A stretch of 64,000 nucleotides of DNA from an uncultured Butyrivibrio sp. (GCF_947169445.1 NZ_CAMVPU010000005.1:62001-126000), one strand, 5' to 3'; counted from the stretch's first letter, positions 53,442 to 62,559 are shown. Notes: a model not told the origin generated them from the sequence alone. Translations and numbers: made by a program.

Positions 53442-55577
53442 TTAAATTCTCTTCATCCAAGCCCACGCAAGGTCAGCCCATAATCCAACATCTTCCTTAA
53501 GGCTCATATCAATTCCGTTTGCTGGCATCTCGTTTCCACCAAAGAACTGTTCTATAAGTTCCTGCTTTCTCTTTTCAGAGACATTTACGCCTCTGCCCTC
53601 TTTTACAGAAAAGGCTGCGCGCATAGTCTGTTCCATAGTATAGTCTCCGCCGGACCAGCCTCTGAAAAACTCATTATTGGCAATAGTAAGACCATGGAAT
53701 CCTGCCGGGAAAACGTAGTGTGCAAATGGAACTTTCTTTTTGCGAAGAGCCATTGCAAACAGATAGCTGTTCTCCACCGGTACAAGGTCATCTTCCTGCG
53801 TCTGCCAGATAAAGCAAGGCGGTGTATTTTCTTTTACCTGCTTCTCAAGTGAATAGTACTCCAGCTCTTCTGCAGATGGATTATCTCCTAAAAGAGCTTT
53901 GACAGAGCCATCATGAGTAAACTCTCCTGTAGTAATAACCGGATAAGAAAGAATTACGCCATCAGGTCTGTTGGAAACATCTGCATACTCAGAATTCTGA
54001 TCCTTAATATCATCAAAATGTACAGCCAAAGTTCCGCATACATGGGCACCTGCAGAAAAGCCCATGATAAAGAGCTTATTAGCATCAACGTTATACTTAT
54101 CTGCATTTTTCCTTATGAACCTGACTGCCCTTGAAATATCATTCATAGGCTGGCTCTTAAGAGGAACCGACATTGTAATATCCGTGGTATAGCTGAGAAC
54201 AAAGACATTCATTCCACGTCTAAAGAACTCCATTCCAGGCAATTCACCTTCGTGAGAGCAGCACATGCAGTATCCACCGCCCGGAACCACAAGCATGCAT
54301 GGACGTTTTCCTTCATCCTCATGAAGGTACGCAAAAACATTTGGCACAAATCCATAGGCTGCAGCGTAATTGTACTCTCCCTCCTGCCAGATATTCTCTC
54401 GAAATCTCTTTATCTGAGGACCAGACTGCGGCATATCTTTTAAAAGATAGTCCTCCTCCGGATAGTCCGGATTCCATTCATACTTTTTCTCCAGCGAAGA
54501 CGTATTTTTTCCTGATTCATTCTGCGTAGCAGCTAACTCACCACTGCTACCATCAGCCTCAAATGCAGCCTGAAGCACTGCATAATAGGCCTCCTTAGCC
54601 TGGCATTTTCCCTGGAACAAAAGAGGATAGCTAGTCTCTCTTCTAAAGCCTGAAAGCCAGCTGTTCTCATCCAAAAGGTTCCAGAATGTAACACTGGCAA
54701 TGTTCGCTTTGCCGGACTTTTTAGCCTCCAGATAAATCTTGAAAAATTCTTTATATCTAAGTGCCAGTTGGTGCATGGATTCTTCACTCGGATCTGCATT
54801 ATGCATATCGAGCTCTGTGATATGAATCTTAAGTCCAAGTGCGCCGTACATCTCAACTGCCTTTTTGTACTCCTCAAGATCCGGATGATCCATTAGAAGA
54901 TGCGACTGCATTCCCATACCGTCCACCAGCTTTTTTTCCATAAGAGGCGTAAGAACCTTTTCGATTATGAAATCTCTTTTCCAATCCAAAGCTGTCTCAT
55001 AATCATTGTAAAAAAGATCAACACCCGGAGCAGCATATTTCCTGGCATATTCGAATGCCTTGATAAAGAAATCATTTCCGACAGATTTAGACCAAATGGA
55101 TTTCCTGAAATCACCCTCGTCCACAATCTCATTAACCACATCCCAGGCGTAGATTACTCCCGGATAGTTTGTCTGCACAAAATCAAGGACTCCGTGAATA
55201 TATGATTCGAGTCTCGCAAGGATTGTCTCTCTGTCAGCAATCGGAAAATTCTCATTGTAATTCTCACAGAAAAACCACTTTGGAGTCTGGTTGTGCCACA
55301 CAAGAGTATGCCCACGCATAGCTATTTTATTGTCTCTTGCAAATTCCAGATAAGGAATTGCATGCTCAAAAGTAAGTGCCGGAGCAAGATTATACTTTTC
55401 GGGTTCCGACTTATTTTTTTCCATATCCAGATAAAACATGGGCTTCATATCGTTCTCACAGGTAAAACTGTTAAACTGCTCTGTAAGCAGCTTCATGTGA
55501 GCAGCTGTATGAAGGTTCCATCTGGATATAGCAGCTCCAATCTTAAAATATGGTTCATAGGCGGTCTTGAGATTCAT
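53442..55577 (-). CDS. Bifunctional GH10 xylanase - acetyl esterase (cytosolic)
   Basis: 711-aa two-domain enzyme without a signal peptide. Residues 1-345 are a GH10 endoxylanase. TCENDMKP, MRGHTLVWHNQTP, the acid/base Glu in WDVVNEIVDE (near 147) and the nucleophile Glu in HITELDMHNA (near 254) are present. After a linker, residues 415-711 are an alpha/beta esterase with VVPGGGY, nucleophile GFSAGAH, DDLVPVENS and GFHGLTI. It would cut and deacetylate imported acetylated xylo-oligosaccharides inside the cell (inference). GGAGG lies 6 bases before the ATG at 55577. Confidence 0.95.
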   Translation of the reverse strand: MNLKTAYEPYFKIGAAISRWNLHTAAHMKLLTEQFNSFTCENDMKPMFYLDMEKNKSEPEKYNLAPALTFEHAIPYLEFARDNKIAMRGHTLVWHNQTPKWFFCENYNENFPIADRETILARLESYIHGVLDFVQTNYPGVIYAWDVVNEIVDEGDFRKSIWSKSVGNDFFIKAFEYARKYAAPGVDLFYNDYETALDWKRDFIIEKVLTPLMEKKLVDGMGMQSHLLMDHPDLEEYKKAVEMYGALGLKIHITELDMHNADPSEESMHQLALRYKEFFKIYLEAKKSGKANIASVTFWNLLDENSWLSGFRRETSYPLLFQGKCQAKEAYYAVLQAAFEADGSSGELAATQNESGKNTSSLEKKYEWNPDYPEEDYLLKDMPQSGPQIKRFRENIWQEGEYNYAAAYGFVPNVFAYLHEDEGKRPCMLVVPGGGYCMCCSHEGELPGMEFFRRGMNVFVLSYTTDITMSVPLKSQPMNDISRAVRFIRKNADKYNVDANKLFIMGFSAGAHVCGTLAVHFDDIKDQNSEYADVSNRPDGVILSYPVITTGEFTHDGSVKALLGDNPSAEELEYYSLEKQVKENTPPCFIWQTQEDDLVPVENSYLFAMALRKKKVPFAHYVFPAGFHGLTIANNEFFRGWSGGDYTMEQTMRAAFSVKEGRGVNVSEKRKQELIEQFFGGNEMPANGIDMSLKEDVGLWADLAWAWMKRI

Positions 55578-55644
55578 AGCATCCTCCGTAGGTTGAAAAA
55601 TCAAATAATATGCAGATCAGTGCAATAATACTACGCAAAATAAT

Positions 55645-55673
55645 GAGCATCGTATTAATCTCATACGATGCTC
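55645..55673. terminator. Terminator downstream of the lipoprotein gene
   Basis: Perfect 11-bp stem GAGCATCGTAT (55645-55655) / ATACGATGCTC (55663-55673), 7-base loop, T-rich on both sides. It separates the lipoprotein gene from the GH10-esterase gene. Confidence 0.82.
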
Positions 55674-55756
55674 TCTTTTCATAATATAAAATTCCTATAG
55701 GTTTCACTACGCAATTCTTGCCGCTTATTTATCAATTTCGGCGAAACCACATCTTT

Positions 55757-56905
55757 TTATTCAACTACTGTAAACTCGATGGCTGGCTTGTTTTCTCTTT
55801 CAGCAAGGAGCTTTTCAAACTCCTCCTGGCTACCTGTGAAATCGGTAGTCTCACCATCAAAGGTGTTATCCTGTCTTGTGAAGCCTGACAGCTCATTTGT
55901 TCCACTGTCTACACCATCTGTAATATAATCCTTCATCATAAGTCCGCCAAAATCAGCTGATATGAAGTAAGTCTCATAGCTGTGGTTAGTGCCTGCATAG
56001 AGAATACCATCTGCAAGTCTAAGCGGATATGCTGAACCAGACCCTGAAACAAGAGAAAGCTGCGCTACTTTTCCATCCAAAATTCCGTAGATAGAAGCCT
56101 CATAAGCGCTATGATCTGCTTCAAACACAAGATCAGTTACTGCAAGAAGCTCTTCGTCGCTTCCATAAAGCTTGATATAAGCATAACCCTGACCAGCTGT
56201 TAAAGCCGAAATCACATCATCGTATGAGTCAAAAGAAATTTTTCCTGACTGCTCCTGAACAAAGTCACTAGGACCATACCCTTCAGTATCATTCTCCTCA
56301 TTGTACATCTGCTCTGCAATTGCCTGAATGTCAAAGCCGTCAAGATCCTTTGCTGCAACTGAAAGTGAATAAGAAATACCGATCTCGTAATCATACCATG
56401 TGATCATATCAACATATCCAGAGTCATTGATAGAGCGATAAAACTTACCAGTCATATTGCCACCGCCCCAATTTGCAAGTGTTACTTCTTCAGGACCAAC
56501 AGTCCAATCCACATAATTGCCTGCGATATCAGTATCATCTGATGCACCCTGCTGCGCTCTTGCTGTGAAATCCATACCTTCCCATACAAAGCTTAACTGA
56601 ATAAGCGGTCCAATTCCTTTGTCTGGATCACCAATAGCTTCGCATTTAAGCCAGTCCTGAACCTGTGCTCCTTCAGGTGCCTTGAATAGTCTAAGACACT
56701 TTTCTTTTGCCTCATCCTCAGTGATTGATACCCAGGGATTAGCAATTCCTACGCTTTGCTCTGTCTCGCCTGCATTATCATCGGTTACTGCGATTTCTTC
56801 CTTTACCGGCTCTGTCTGTGCAGTTTCCTGCGCCTCTTTGCAACCTGCAAGCATTCCTGCTGCCAGTGTCAGCACAGCTGTTAATACAACAAACTTCTTC
56901 TTCAT
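55757..56905 (-). CDS. Lipoprotein of unknown function
   Basis: 382-aa secreted lipoprotein with a signal peptide and lipobox LAGC (Cys22), then an acidic Glu/Thr-rich linker to about residue 50. The remaining body is mixed alpha/beta and rich in acidic and aromatic residues (IANPWVSITEDEAKEKC, AQLSLVSGSGSAYPLR). I recognise no catalytic motif. GAGGAG precedes the ATG. It stands alone between two terminators. Confidence 0.85.
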   Translation of the reverse strand: MKKKFVVLTAVLTLAAGMLAGCKEAQETAQTEPVKEEIAVTDDNAGETEQSVGIANPWVSITEDEAKEKCLRLFKAPEGAQVQDWLKCEAIGDPDKGIGPLIQLSFVWEGMDFTARAQQGASDDTDIAGNYVDWTVGPEEVTLANWGGGNMTGKFYRSINDSGYVDMITWYDYEIGISYSLSVAAKDLDGFDIQAIAEQMYNEENDTEGYGPSDFVQEQSGKISFDSYDDVISALTAGQGYAYIKLYGSDEELLAVTDLVFEADHSAYEASIYGILDGKVAQLSLVSGSGSAYPLRLADGILYAGTNHSYETYFISADFGGLMMKDYITDGVDSGTNELSGFTRQDNTFDGETTDFTGSQEEFEKLLAERENKPAIEFTVVE

Positions 56906-57026
56906 AATTTTCTCTCCTCATAGTGTTTCTTTACAACATATTTATTATATTCCCTTAAATAGCACAAAATGTATTAAATAAATATAAAATATACACAATT
57001 ATGATAATCCTTTAGATATAAAAAGA

Positions 57027-57053
57027 CGGCTTTCGGAGAAAATCCAAAAGCCG
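57027..57053 (-). terminator. Terminator of the sce7726-like gene
   Basis: CGGCTTT (57027-57033) pairs with AAAGCCG (57047-57053); on the minus strand TCTTTTTATA follows. The 117 bases between it and the gene hold only a short relic-like frame. Confidence 0.82.
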
Positions 57054-57170
57054 CACATATCATATAACAATCATTTTTCAACCATTCTGTCTTTTACGCT
57101 CTTCACTTAGCTCATATTTCTTCATCTTCCTGATCAATGTATGCATAAAGAAGCCATGTGTTACTATAAC

Positions 57171-57728
57171 TCAATCCTCAAATATAGAGTAATCTCTCTC
57201 AAAAAAGACTTCCAGCATCTGTTTCCTAAGTAGTTCTTTGTCCACGCTCTCCATCAGGTACTTCTTGCGATACATCTTGCTCTTGTCAGAGTATTTATAC
57301 AAACCATTCTGCTCCTGCAAAATAGCAAGTTCTCTTTTCCATAAAAGCCCCATCTGGTTCGTCAGCTTCACCTTCGGACTACGCTTTGGCGAACGCATCT
57401 CGTAGCAATCAAGATTTCCGCCGACATCTTCCACAGTAATGATTCCCCAATGGTCTGGAACATGTTCTTTTATATGGCCTGCATGACTACTTCCTACAAC
57501 AACATAATTGAAGTCAAAAAATCTGTCGTAGTCCCTTACTTGCCTTGAAAGCCGTTCATAAGTATCGGCATCACTCTTGATCTCTATACCATAAAGTCCC
57601 TGCTCAGTTACCATGACAATGTCTGCCCTTGATTTGCCCATGGTAAGTTCCTCAAAAAAGCGTATTTTTCCGTATTCTGTTTCTAGATAATCGCATAGAC
57701 CATCTCTAATATCCATATCACGAAGCAT
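57171..57728 (-). CDS. sce7726-family, PD-(D/E)XK-like protein
   Basis: 185-aa cytosolic protein. A nuclease-like core is visible: SRADIVMV near 35 (Asp) and LYGIEIKSDADT near 48 (Glu-x-Lys), followed by QVRDYDRFFDFNYVVVG. I match it to the sce7726 family, whose function is not established. Its leader contains a copy of the start of the GNAT gene (57746-57783), so it lies in a duplicated region. The ribosome site is weak (AGGG/GAGG). Confidence 0.8.
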   Translation of the reverse strand: MLRDMDIRDGLCDYLETEYGKIRFFEELTMGKSRADIVMVTEQGLYGIEIKSDADTYERLSRQVRDYDRFFDFNYVVVGSSHAGHIKEHVPDHWGIITVEDVGGNLDCYEMRSPKRSPKVKLTNQMGLLWKRELAILQEQNGLYKYSDKSKMYRKKYLMESVDKELLRKQMLEVFFERDYSIFED

Positions 57729-57778
57729 AGCCCTAATACCTCATAAGCCTTAACATATAGTATCCTTAGTACTCTTAA

Positions 57779-58105
57779 TCACCAGCGCTTCATGTTCTTT
57801 TGGAATTTGTTTGTATAAATCTCTTTTAACTCCTCTGCAGTTATCCCATAGCAAAGAAGAACGTCGTTGTAGAACATCAAGACATCTGCAAGCTCTTCAA
57901 TTAAGTGCTCACGCTCAGGATTGCCTACATTAGAAGCCTCCGAACCATGTTTCTTCACAATATCGATAACTTCACCAACTTCACTAATCATCCATAAAAG
58001 CTTATTTTTTCCAACCTCAGGAGAAATTCCTTCCCACTTATCCTTGTATTTTTCCTGCAGAGTCCTCTGCATATAAAGCATTTCATTTATACTAAAATCT
58101 GACAT
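57779..58105 (-). CDS. MazG-like nucleotide pyrophosphohydrolase
   Basis: 108-aa all-helical MazG/dUTPase-like NTP pyrophosphohydrolase. The metal site is visible as ISEVGEVIDIVKK (E-x2-E) and HLIEELADVLMFYNDV (E-E-x2-D). Such enzymes remove non-canonical NTPs. It starts 11 bases after the GNAT fusion gene and is probably cotranscribed. Confidence 0.9.
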   Translation of the reverse strand: MSDFSINEMLYMQRTLQEKYKDKWEGISPEVGKNKLLWMISEVGEVIDIVKKHGSEASNVGNPEREHLIEELADVLMFYNDVLLCYGITAEELKEIYTNKFQKNMKRW

Positions 58106-58116
58106 TGTGTTTCGCC

Positions 58117-59112
58117 CTACTTTCTTATCCTTACAAAAATCTTTCCTTCTGCTTTACCTACAATTTTTCCTTCATTTTTCATCATAACTTTAAGCGAAGC
58201 CGGATTATCTTCATTTACTCTTAAATAAATCTCATCTTCAGGAATGATTCTCCTTGCCACCTCCAAAGTCTGCCTCAATCCTTCGGTAGCATAACCTTTA
58301 CCACGGAATTCTTTTGCAATAAAGTAACCTATATGTCCCGCTCCTGTCCTCAGTGCCTCATTCAAGTAATGACGTATTCTGAACTGTCCTACTATGGTCT
58401 CATCTAGCCACAAATATTGGATTGTCTCCGGAACCATCCAGTCCGGCATATCCTCACCTTTTTCATGCTTGTGCATATCAGGTAGTGCTTTAGTGATAAA
58501 ATCCTGTTTTGATATGCCATGTAACGAATTTGTTAGACCATTCTCATCTTCCGGCATATTCCTAACAAATTCCCATTCTTTTTCTGCATCAGTGTTTATC
58601 CCCTTTAATTCAAGCATATCCAATCCTCCACATAATTTCAGAACTGCTATTATCTCTTCTCCATCCATATCTCCGGTCTCCACAAATCCGAAAGACTCAT
58701 ATAGCTCTTTTGCAACCGTATTTTCCGGTTCATATGAAAGCCAGCAGTACTCTGCTTCACCACACGGAAATGTCTTAATAAACTCCAGGGCAAGTTCTAT
58801 TGCTTTTCTTCCGTAGCCCTTTTGCTGATATCTCTTGTCTATCATCAAACGCCATAGATTATAGTTGTTGTCCGCTATCTTTGGCGCATCATCCCAATAG
58901 TCATCTTTGTCATATCCAATCATAACGAATCCTACCAGAACATCGTCATCATAAATGCCAAAAGGGAAAGCATATCCATTATTTGTGATAGTGGTATAAG
59001 CCTCAATAATGCTTACATCATTTGCTGCTACAAATTCTTTTTGGCTTTCATCGACAGAAAGCTTTAATATATCCCATACGTTTTTTCCATTAACCTTTTC
59101 AAGCCTTAACAT
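58117..59112 (-). CDS. Tandem GNAT acetyltransferase
   Basis: 331-aa protein with two GNAT domains. Domain 1 (1-160) resembles SpeG/BltD, with the acetyl-CoA loop QQKGYGRKAIE near 98. Domain 2 (165-331) has the loop EFRGKGYATEG near 268 and VNEDNPASLKVM. Substrates are unknown. GAGGATGCTAT precedes the ATG. A decayed, internally deleted copy lies at 60372-60535, and its leader/start sequence recurs at 57746 and 62530. Confidence 0.88.
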   Translation of the reverse strand: MLRLEKVNGKNVWDILKLSVDESQKEFVAANDVSIIEAYTTITNNGYAFPFGIYDDDVLVGFVMIGYDKDDYWDDAPKIADNNYNLWRLMIDKRYQQKGYGRKAIELALEFIKTFPCGEAEYCWLSYEPENTVAKELYESFGFVETGDMDGEEIIAVLKLCGGLDMLELKGINTDAEKEWEFVRNMPEDENGLTNSLHGISKQDFITKALPDMHKHEKGEDMPDWMVPETIQYLWLDETIVGQFRIRHYLNEALRTGAGHIGYFIAKEFRGKGYATEGLRQTLEVARRIIPEDEIYLRVNEDNPASLKVMMKNEGKIVGKAEGKIFVRIRK

Positions 59113-59179
59113 ATAGCATCCTCAGTACTTTTTTAATCACCAATAGTATAGCTCTTTGACAGCCTTAGCATAACCACTC

Positions 59180-59644
59180 TCATTTAATCGATACTGTCCA
59201 ATTATCCCCATCAACCAGATATTGAAACTCTGTAAGTTCAGGATTATTTATAACTTCCAAAAGCTCTTCCAAATCATCAACTGTATCAAGTTCTGACAAT
59301 TTGCTTATATCTACCCACTCCATCTGACCTTCATCTGATGAGGCAACGTTTCCAGTAAAATCATTTGTCTGAAAAAGAAAAACTATATACCTTCCATTTT
59401 CATATTTACCATCCTTGATTGGAAACTGCTTAACCCCTGCAAGCCTTGGATTCTTTATATCAAGTCCTGTTTCTTCTTTCATCTCACGTATTACAGCATC
59501 AACAAAGGACTCTCCCTGTTCAACATGGCCTCCTGGAAGAGTATATCCTTTCCAATCTTCTTTAATTCTATTCTGAAGCAGCACTTTATCCCCATCTGAA
59601 ATAAGACAAAGAACTGTCAACTCAGCTATTTCTGTTCTGCTCAT
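59180..59644 (-). CDS. Nudix hydrolase, MutT/8-oxo-dGTP diphosphatase-like
   Basis: 154-aa cytosolic Nudix protein. The box starts GGHVEQGESFVDAVIREM and continues to KEETGLDI. It begins with LCLISDGDKVLLQNR, as in MutT-type enzymes. It probably sanitises oxidised nucleotides. GAGGATGAT precedes the ATG. Confidence 0.92.
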   Translation of the reverse strand: MSRTEIAELTVLCLISDGDKVLLQNRIKEDWKGYTLPGGHVEQGESFVDAVIREMKEETGLDIKNPRLAGVKQFPIKDGKYENGRYIVFLFQTNDFTGNVASSDEGQMEWVDISKLSELDTVDDLEELLEVINNPELTEFQYLVDGDNWTVSIK

Positions 59645-59665
59645 ATCATCCTCGTAGTTTCATAA

Positions 59666-60331
59666 TCAGTTATTTTTGTGGAGTGTCGGCACAAACAAAC
59701 TTGATGCGTCCATTCTGTCTCCGCCATTAGTAATTGCTAATATTTCACGCGCACATAGCTCTTTTGCCTTCTCGACATAAGCTGCCACAATATCCCACGT
59801 AAGTACTTCAAGATCATTTAGATTACACTCTGGAGCTTGCAATTGTTTCTCAAAACTCTCTGCCATGCTCTTCAAGCTTGCTATGTTAACATCTGTATCA
59901 GGAATGTTTACCACTTTAATAACCTCGTTAGGAACTTGATACTGAGTTATCAATAGGTGATTAAGCCTCCAATAGTCTCTATACACAGCTTGAATTTTTT
60001 CAGTTTTTACATTCTTAGGCAAATGCCTGATATGATTCTCGCATACATCATGAAACCATAGTGCATCCATTAACAGATGGCAGCAATAGCCTTTGTAATA
60101 ATCCTCTTTTATTTCAGCAGGATGCTCATCAGCAAATACAGACCAATTAAATCCCTTCAGGGCTATATCTTCGCGAATATCCATATAATGTAGTTTGCAA
60201 TAACTACCATCTTCTTTATTTCCTGTATCCGGAGCAAGCACTGCACCTATCAAAAACATATTTAAATCAGTTATCCCCAGTTCTTTTGCCGCAAGACGAG
60301 AAACTATGTAGTGAATCATTGATGATGCCAT
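59666..60331 (-). CDS. Zinc-dependent phospholipase C-like hydrolase
   Basis: 221-aa helical protein. Conserved His/Asp residues occur in SMIHYIVSRLAAKEL, FLIGAVLAPD, CKLHYMDIRED, GYCCHLLMDALWF and HHL-like segments, the pattern of zinc-dependent phospholipase C/S1-P1 relatives or HD-type metal hydrolases. It has no signal peptide. The substrate is unknown. Confidence 0.6.
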   Translation of the reverse strand: MASSMIHYIVSRLAAKELGITDLNMFLIGAVLAPDTGNKEDGSYCKLHYMDIREDIALKGFNWSVFADEHPAEIKEDYYKGYCCHLLMDALWFHDVCENHIRHLPKNVKTEKIQAVYRDYWRLNHLLITQYQVPNEVIKVVNIPDTDVNIASLKSMAESFEKQLQAPECNLNDLEVLTWDIVAAYVEKAKELCAREILAITNGGDRMDASSLFVPTLHKNN

Positions 60332-60371
60332 TTTCTCGCTACTCCCTAGTGTATTTTTGTTTTAAAAAAGC

Positions 60372-60535
60372 TATTATTCCTTCTGCTTTGCCTACAATTT
60401 TTCCTTCATTTTTCATAATAACTATAAAGGAAGCAGGATTATCTTAATTTACTCTTAGATAAATTTCATCCTCTGGCTCGATTTCCCATTCTTTTTTGCA
60501 TAAGCGTTTATCCCCTTTAATTCAAGCATATCCAA
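60372..60535 (-). pseudogene. Decayed copy of the tandem GNAT gene
   Basis: This stretch aligns with two separate parts of the gene at 58117-59112: its middle (MLELKGIN, 60500-60535) and its 3' end (60372-60470). About 115 codons between them are deleted. A TAA (60444-60446) replaces the Glu codon of the VNEDNPAS motif. No start remains. Confidence 0.85.
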
Positions 60536-60572
60536 GCATCTACTACCTTTTTTAGGATGATATCGTTTTCTG

Positions 60573-61142
60573 TCAAAGCAATATCTCATAGTACAGGTAA
60601 TCGCCTGTATAGGCACTTTCTGTTTCATTCGGTTTTCTGTCATACAAAGTAAACCCGACCGACTCATAATTCTTCGGTGCAGCCAGATTGTTGTTCGTGC
60701 ATACAATAATCCTTTTCAATCCTTCATATTCTCTGATTCTGCGAATAGCTTCTTCCAGCTGCGTATGTCCGTATCCTTGTCTCTTATACTTTTCCCTGAT
60801 TCCATTATGCCCAATCTCGACATACTCCGGCCGATTTCGCGGATAAGAAAACTCTTCTATATCTCCTGCATTTGCGCCAAGACGTCTGCCGGTATATCCT
60901 TTAGAAAACTCGTAATAGTAATTTGTCCTACCATAATCAGCAGCCTGCCAAATTCCCGCATGTACTGGCATCTTAGCAACAAATTCATCTTCTGGAACCT
61001 GGTCAGTTGAAATCAATACCTCAGAAGATTTTTCTGAAGAAGCTGCTACTGAATTCTGTTCTGTTTCTTTTGTATTGGAATAAGAGCATGCAGATAAAAT
61101 GAGTATGCCAATAAGAATCACCCCAACTAATTTATTTTTCAT
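60573..61142 (-). CDS. Lipoprotein-GNAT chimeric protein
   Basis: 189-aa product. A lipoprotein signal peptide with lipobox ILSAC comes first (Cys near 19), then a Ser/Glu linker and a GxYYEF-type segment (near 70-95). It continues without a gap into a GNAT-like C-terminus with the acetyl-CoA loop REKYKRQGYGHTQLEEA (near 115) and PKNYESVGFTLYD. A GNAT outside the membrane would lack acetyl-CoA, so the gene may be a fusion scar of two genes. The ATG at 61142 was preferred over a GTG three codons earlier. Confidence 0.65.
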   Translation of the reverse strand: MKNKLVGVILIGILILSACSYSNTKETEQNSVAASSEKSSEVLISTDQVPEDEFVAKMPVHAGIWQAADYGRTNYYYEFSKGYTGRRLGANAGDIEEFSYPRNRPEYVEIGHNGIREKYKRQGYGHTQLEEAIRRIREYEGLKRIIVCTNNNLAAPKNYESVGFTLYDRKPNETESAYTGDYLYYEILL

Positions 61143-61269
61143 ATCAGCCACTTCCCAGATCTCATTTCCCCAAACAAGACCCAGGCCCTCTCTTTCTCAT
61201 ACCTTTATATTGTAATAGGGAATCTAAACAAATAAAAGCCTTGTCATTGTTGCCCCGTTTTTCTGTAAG

Positions 61270-61293
61270 AAAAAAGAACACCGAAGTGTTCTT
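61270..61293 (-). terminator. UUCG-loop terminator of the zeta-toxin module
   Basis: On the minus strand AAGAACAC-TTCG-GTGTTCTT is followed by TTTTC. It lies about 110 bases after the small 57-aa gene. A second hairpin, GAAAACCT/AGGTTTTC, is at 61338-61356. Confidence 0.75.
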
Positions 61294-61403
61294 AGTAAAT
61301 CTTCAAGAACGGAATTGATGATGGCACCGCTTCCGCTGAAAACCTCGAAGGTTTTCTTTCGTTGTAAAAGTATATCACAAGCACTTAGTCTTAACAAATG
61401 CAA

Positions 61404-61577
61404 TTATACTCTCACATGTTTTATAGCCTCTTGCTCATATATTACATCCCACTCCTCATCAAGAATCCAATCATCATCCGGAGAAAGATCTTCGATTCTT
61501 ACAGCGTTTTTATGCAGAAGTTCTCTGTTTTCCTTGAGAAATTCCTTGTAATCCTGAACAGATCTAATATTTGCCAT
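61404..61577 (-). CDS. Small acidic 57-aa protein downstream of zeta toxin
   Basis: Short frame beginning MANIRSVQDYKEFLKENREL and ending EAIKHVRV, with an acidic centre (LSPDDDWILDEEWD). AGAGAA lies 7 bases upstream of the ATG. It is 92 bases downstream of the zeta-toxin gene and followed by a terminator. The composition and coding pattern look real; I do not recognise the family. An accessory or antitoxin-like role is possible. Confidence 0.55.
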   Translation of the reverse strand: MANIRSVQDYKEFLKENRELLHKNAVRIEDLSPDDDWILDEEWDVIYEQEAIKHVRV

Positions 61578-61669
61578 AGAATTCTCTTTTCTGAAATCGT
61601 CCTCAGCTTGGGGACGACTCTATATATCTATCAATTTGTCAACAAGCTGTTGATGCTTCTATACTGATA

Positions 61670-62245
61670 TCAATTATGTATCCCGGTTAATATAGCAATG
61701 TTCTCGTTGCTCCAATAGTCGTTTTCCCATTGAAAACACACATCTTTTCGCTTTTTAAAAATTCGAAATGGTGTGTCCGTATTGTCATAAACATGCAGTA
61801 TATCGCAAACATCAACCAACTGTGGAACTAAAGATAGGGCCTTATAATACCTGGATCTTACCTTTTCCTCAGGCACACCATGACCACCTGAAGCCTCCCT
61901 AATCTTGACACGTGCTACATTAATATCTGGAGATGCAGTAAGAACATAAATGCATCTAATAAAGTAACCATTCTCCTTAGCACGCCTCAAAAGATTAAGA
62001 TTTCTGTCTGTAGAAAGAACAGTTTCAAATGTAAAATCTCTTTTCTCATTTATCGCTTGCTCTCGGAGTTCCTCTGCCTTTTGAGCTGCTTCAAGATCAC
62101 TACACAAACTAGATCTTTTGATATCATCTGCATTAATATACACGCCAACTGTTTTGGCCATTTTTGTAATTGTTGATTTTCCACTGCCATTAGGTCCAGC
62201 AAAAACAATTACCTCTGGCTTTAAATTCTTCTCTACATCAGACAT
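61670..62245 (-). CDS. Zeta-toxin family kinase
   Basis: 191-aa P-loop protein of the zeta-toxin/AAA_33 type. It has Walker A VFAGPNGSGKST near 15, NADDIKR near 37, FETVLST near 75 and the basic RVKIREASGGHGVPEEKVRSRY region near 110-130. Family toxins phosphorylate UDP-GlcNAc and block wall synthesis; some relatives are not toxic. The start at 62245 lies after GGGAGG and overlaps the upstream small gene by 8 bases. Confidence 0.9.
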   Translation of the reverse strand: MSDVEKNLKPEVIVFAGPNGSGKSTITKMAKTVGVYINADDIKRSSLCSDLEAAQKAEELREQAINEKRDFTFETVLSTDRNLNLLRRAKENGYFIRCIYVLTASPDINVARVKIREASGGHGVPEEKVRSRYYKALSLVPQLVDVCDILHVYDNTDTPFRIFKKRKDVCFQWENDYWSNENIAILTGIHN

Positions 62246-62435
62246 ACTCTTTCCTCCCATCAGGGTAGAGTATATATGCTCGTTTCGCTTCGGCATCATA
62301 ACCTGACGTAGGAAGCCCTTTAATTTTTCTTATCTCCTCGTCTATGCGTATGGATTCCTTAAATCTTTCAGTTAATTCATCATCCGAAATTCCACAGGTA
62401 TAATCTAATTCATTTTTTTCTTTTATTTCCTGCAT
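62238..62435 (-). CDS. Small antitoxin-like protein upstream of zeta toxin
   Basis: 65-aa acidic helical protein (DDELTERFKESIRIDEEIRK, then a C-terminal YILYPDGRKEYV). Its stop overlaps the toxin start (ATGTCTGA), so the toxin is made by coupled translation. Gene order and size fit an antitoxin of a zeta-type pair. AAGGAG lies 7 bases before the ATG. Confidence 0.8.
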   Translation of the reverse strand: MQEIKEKNELDYTCGISDDELTERFKESIRIDEEIRKIKGLPTSGYDAEAKRAYILYPDGRKEYV

Positions 62436-62559
62436 AGGCTACTCCTTAACTTTATCTGTATTCCATCATGCCTCTTACCAACATAATACTACAAATACTC
62501 ATTTTTGTATCTTATCAAATATCTTCTCAAGCCTTAACATATAGTGCTCTTCCTTCTTA

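Noticed and set aside
57054..57170. A 27-codon minus-strand frame ending KKYELSEERKRQNG
   Set aside because: Looks like the C-terminal relic of an unknown protein; too short and without a start or ribosome site to call.
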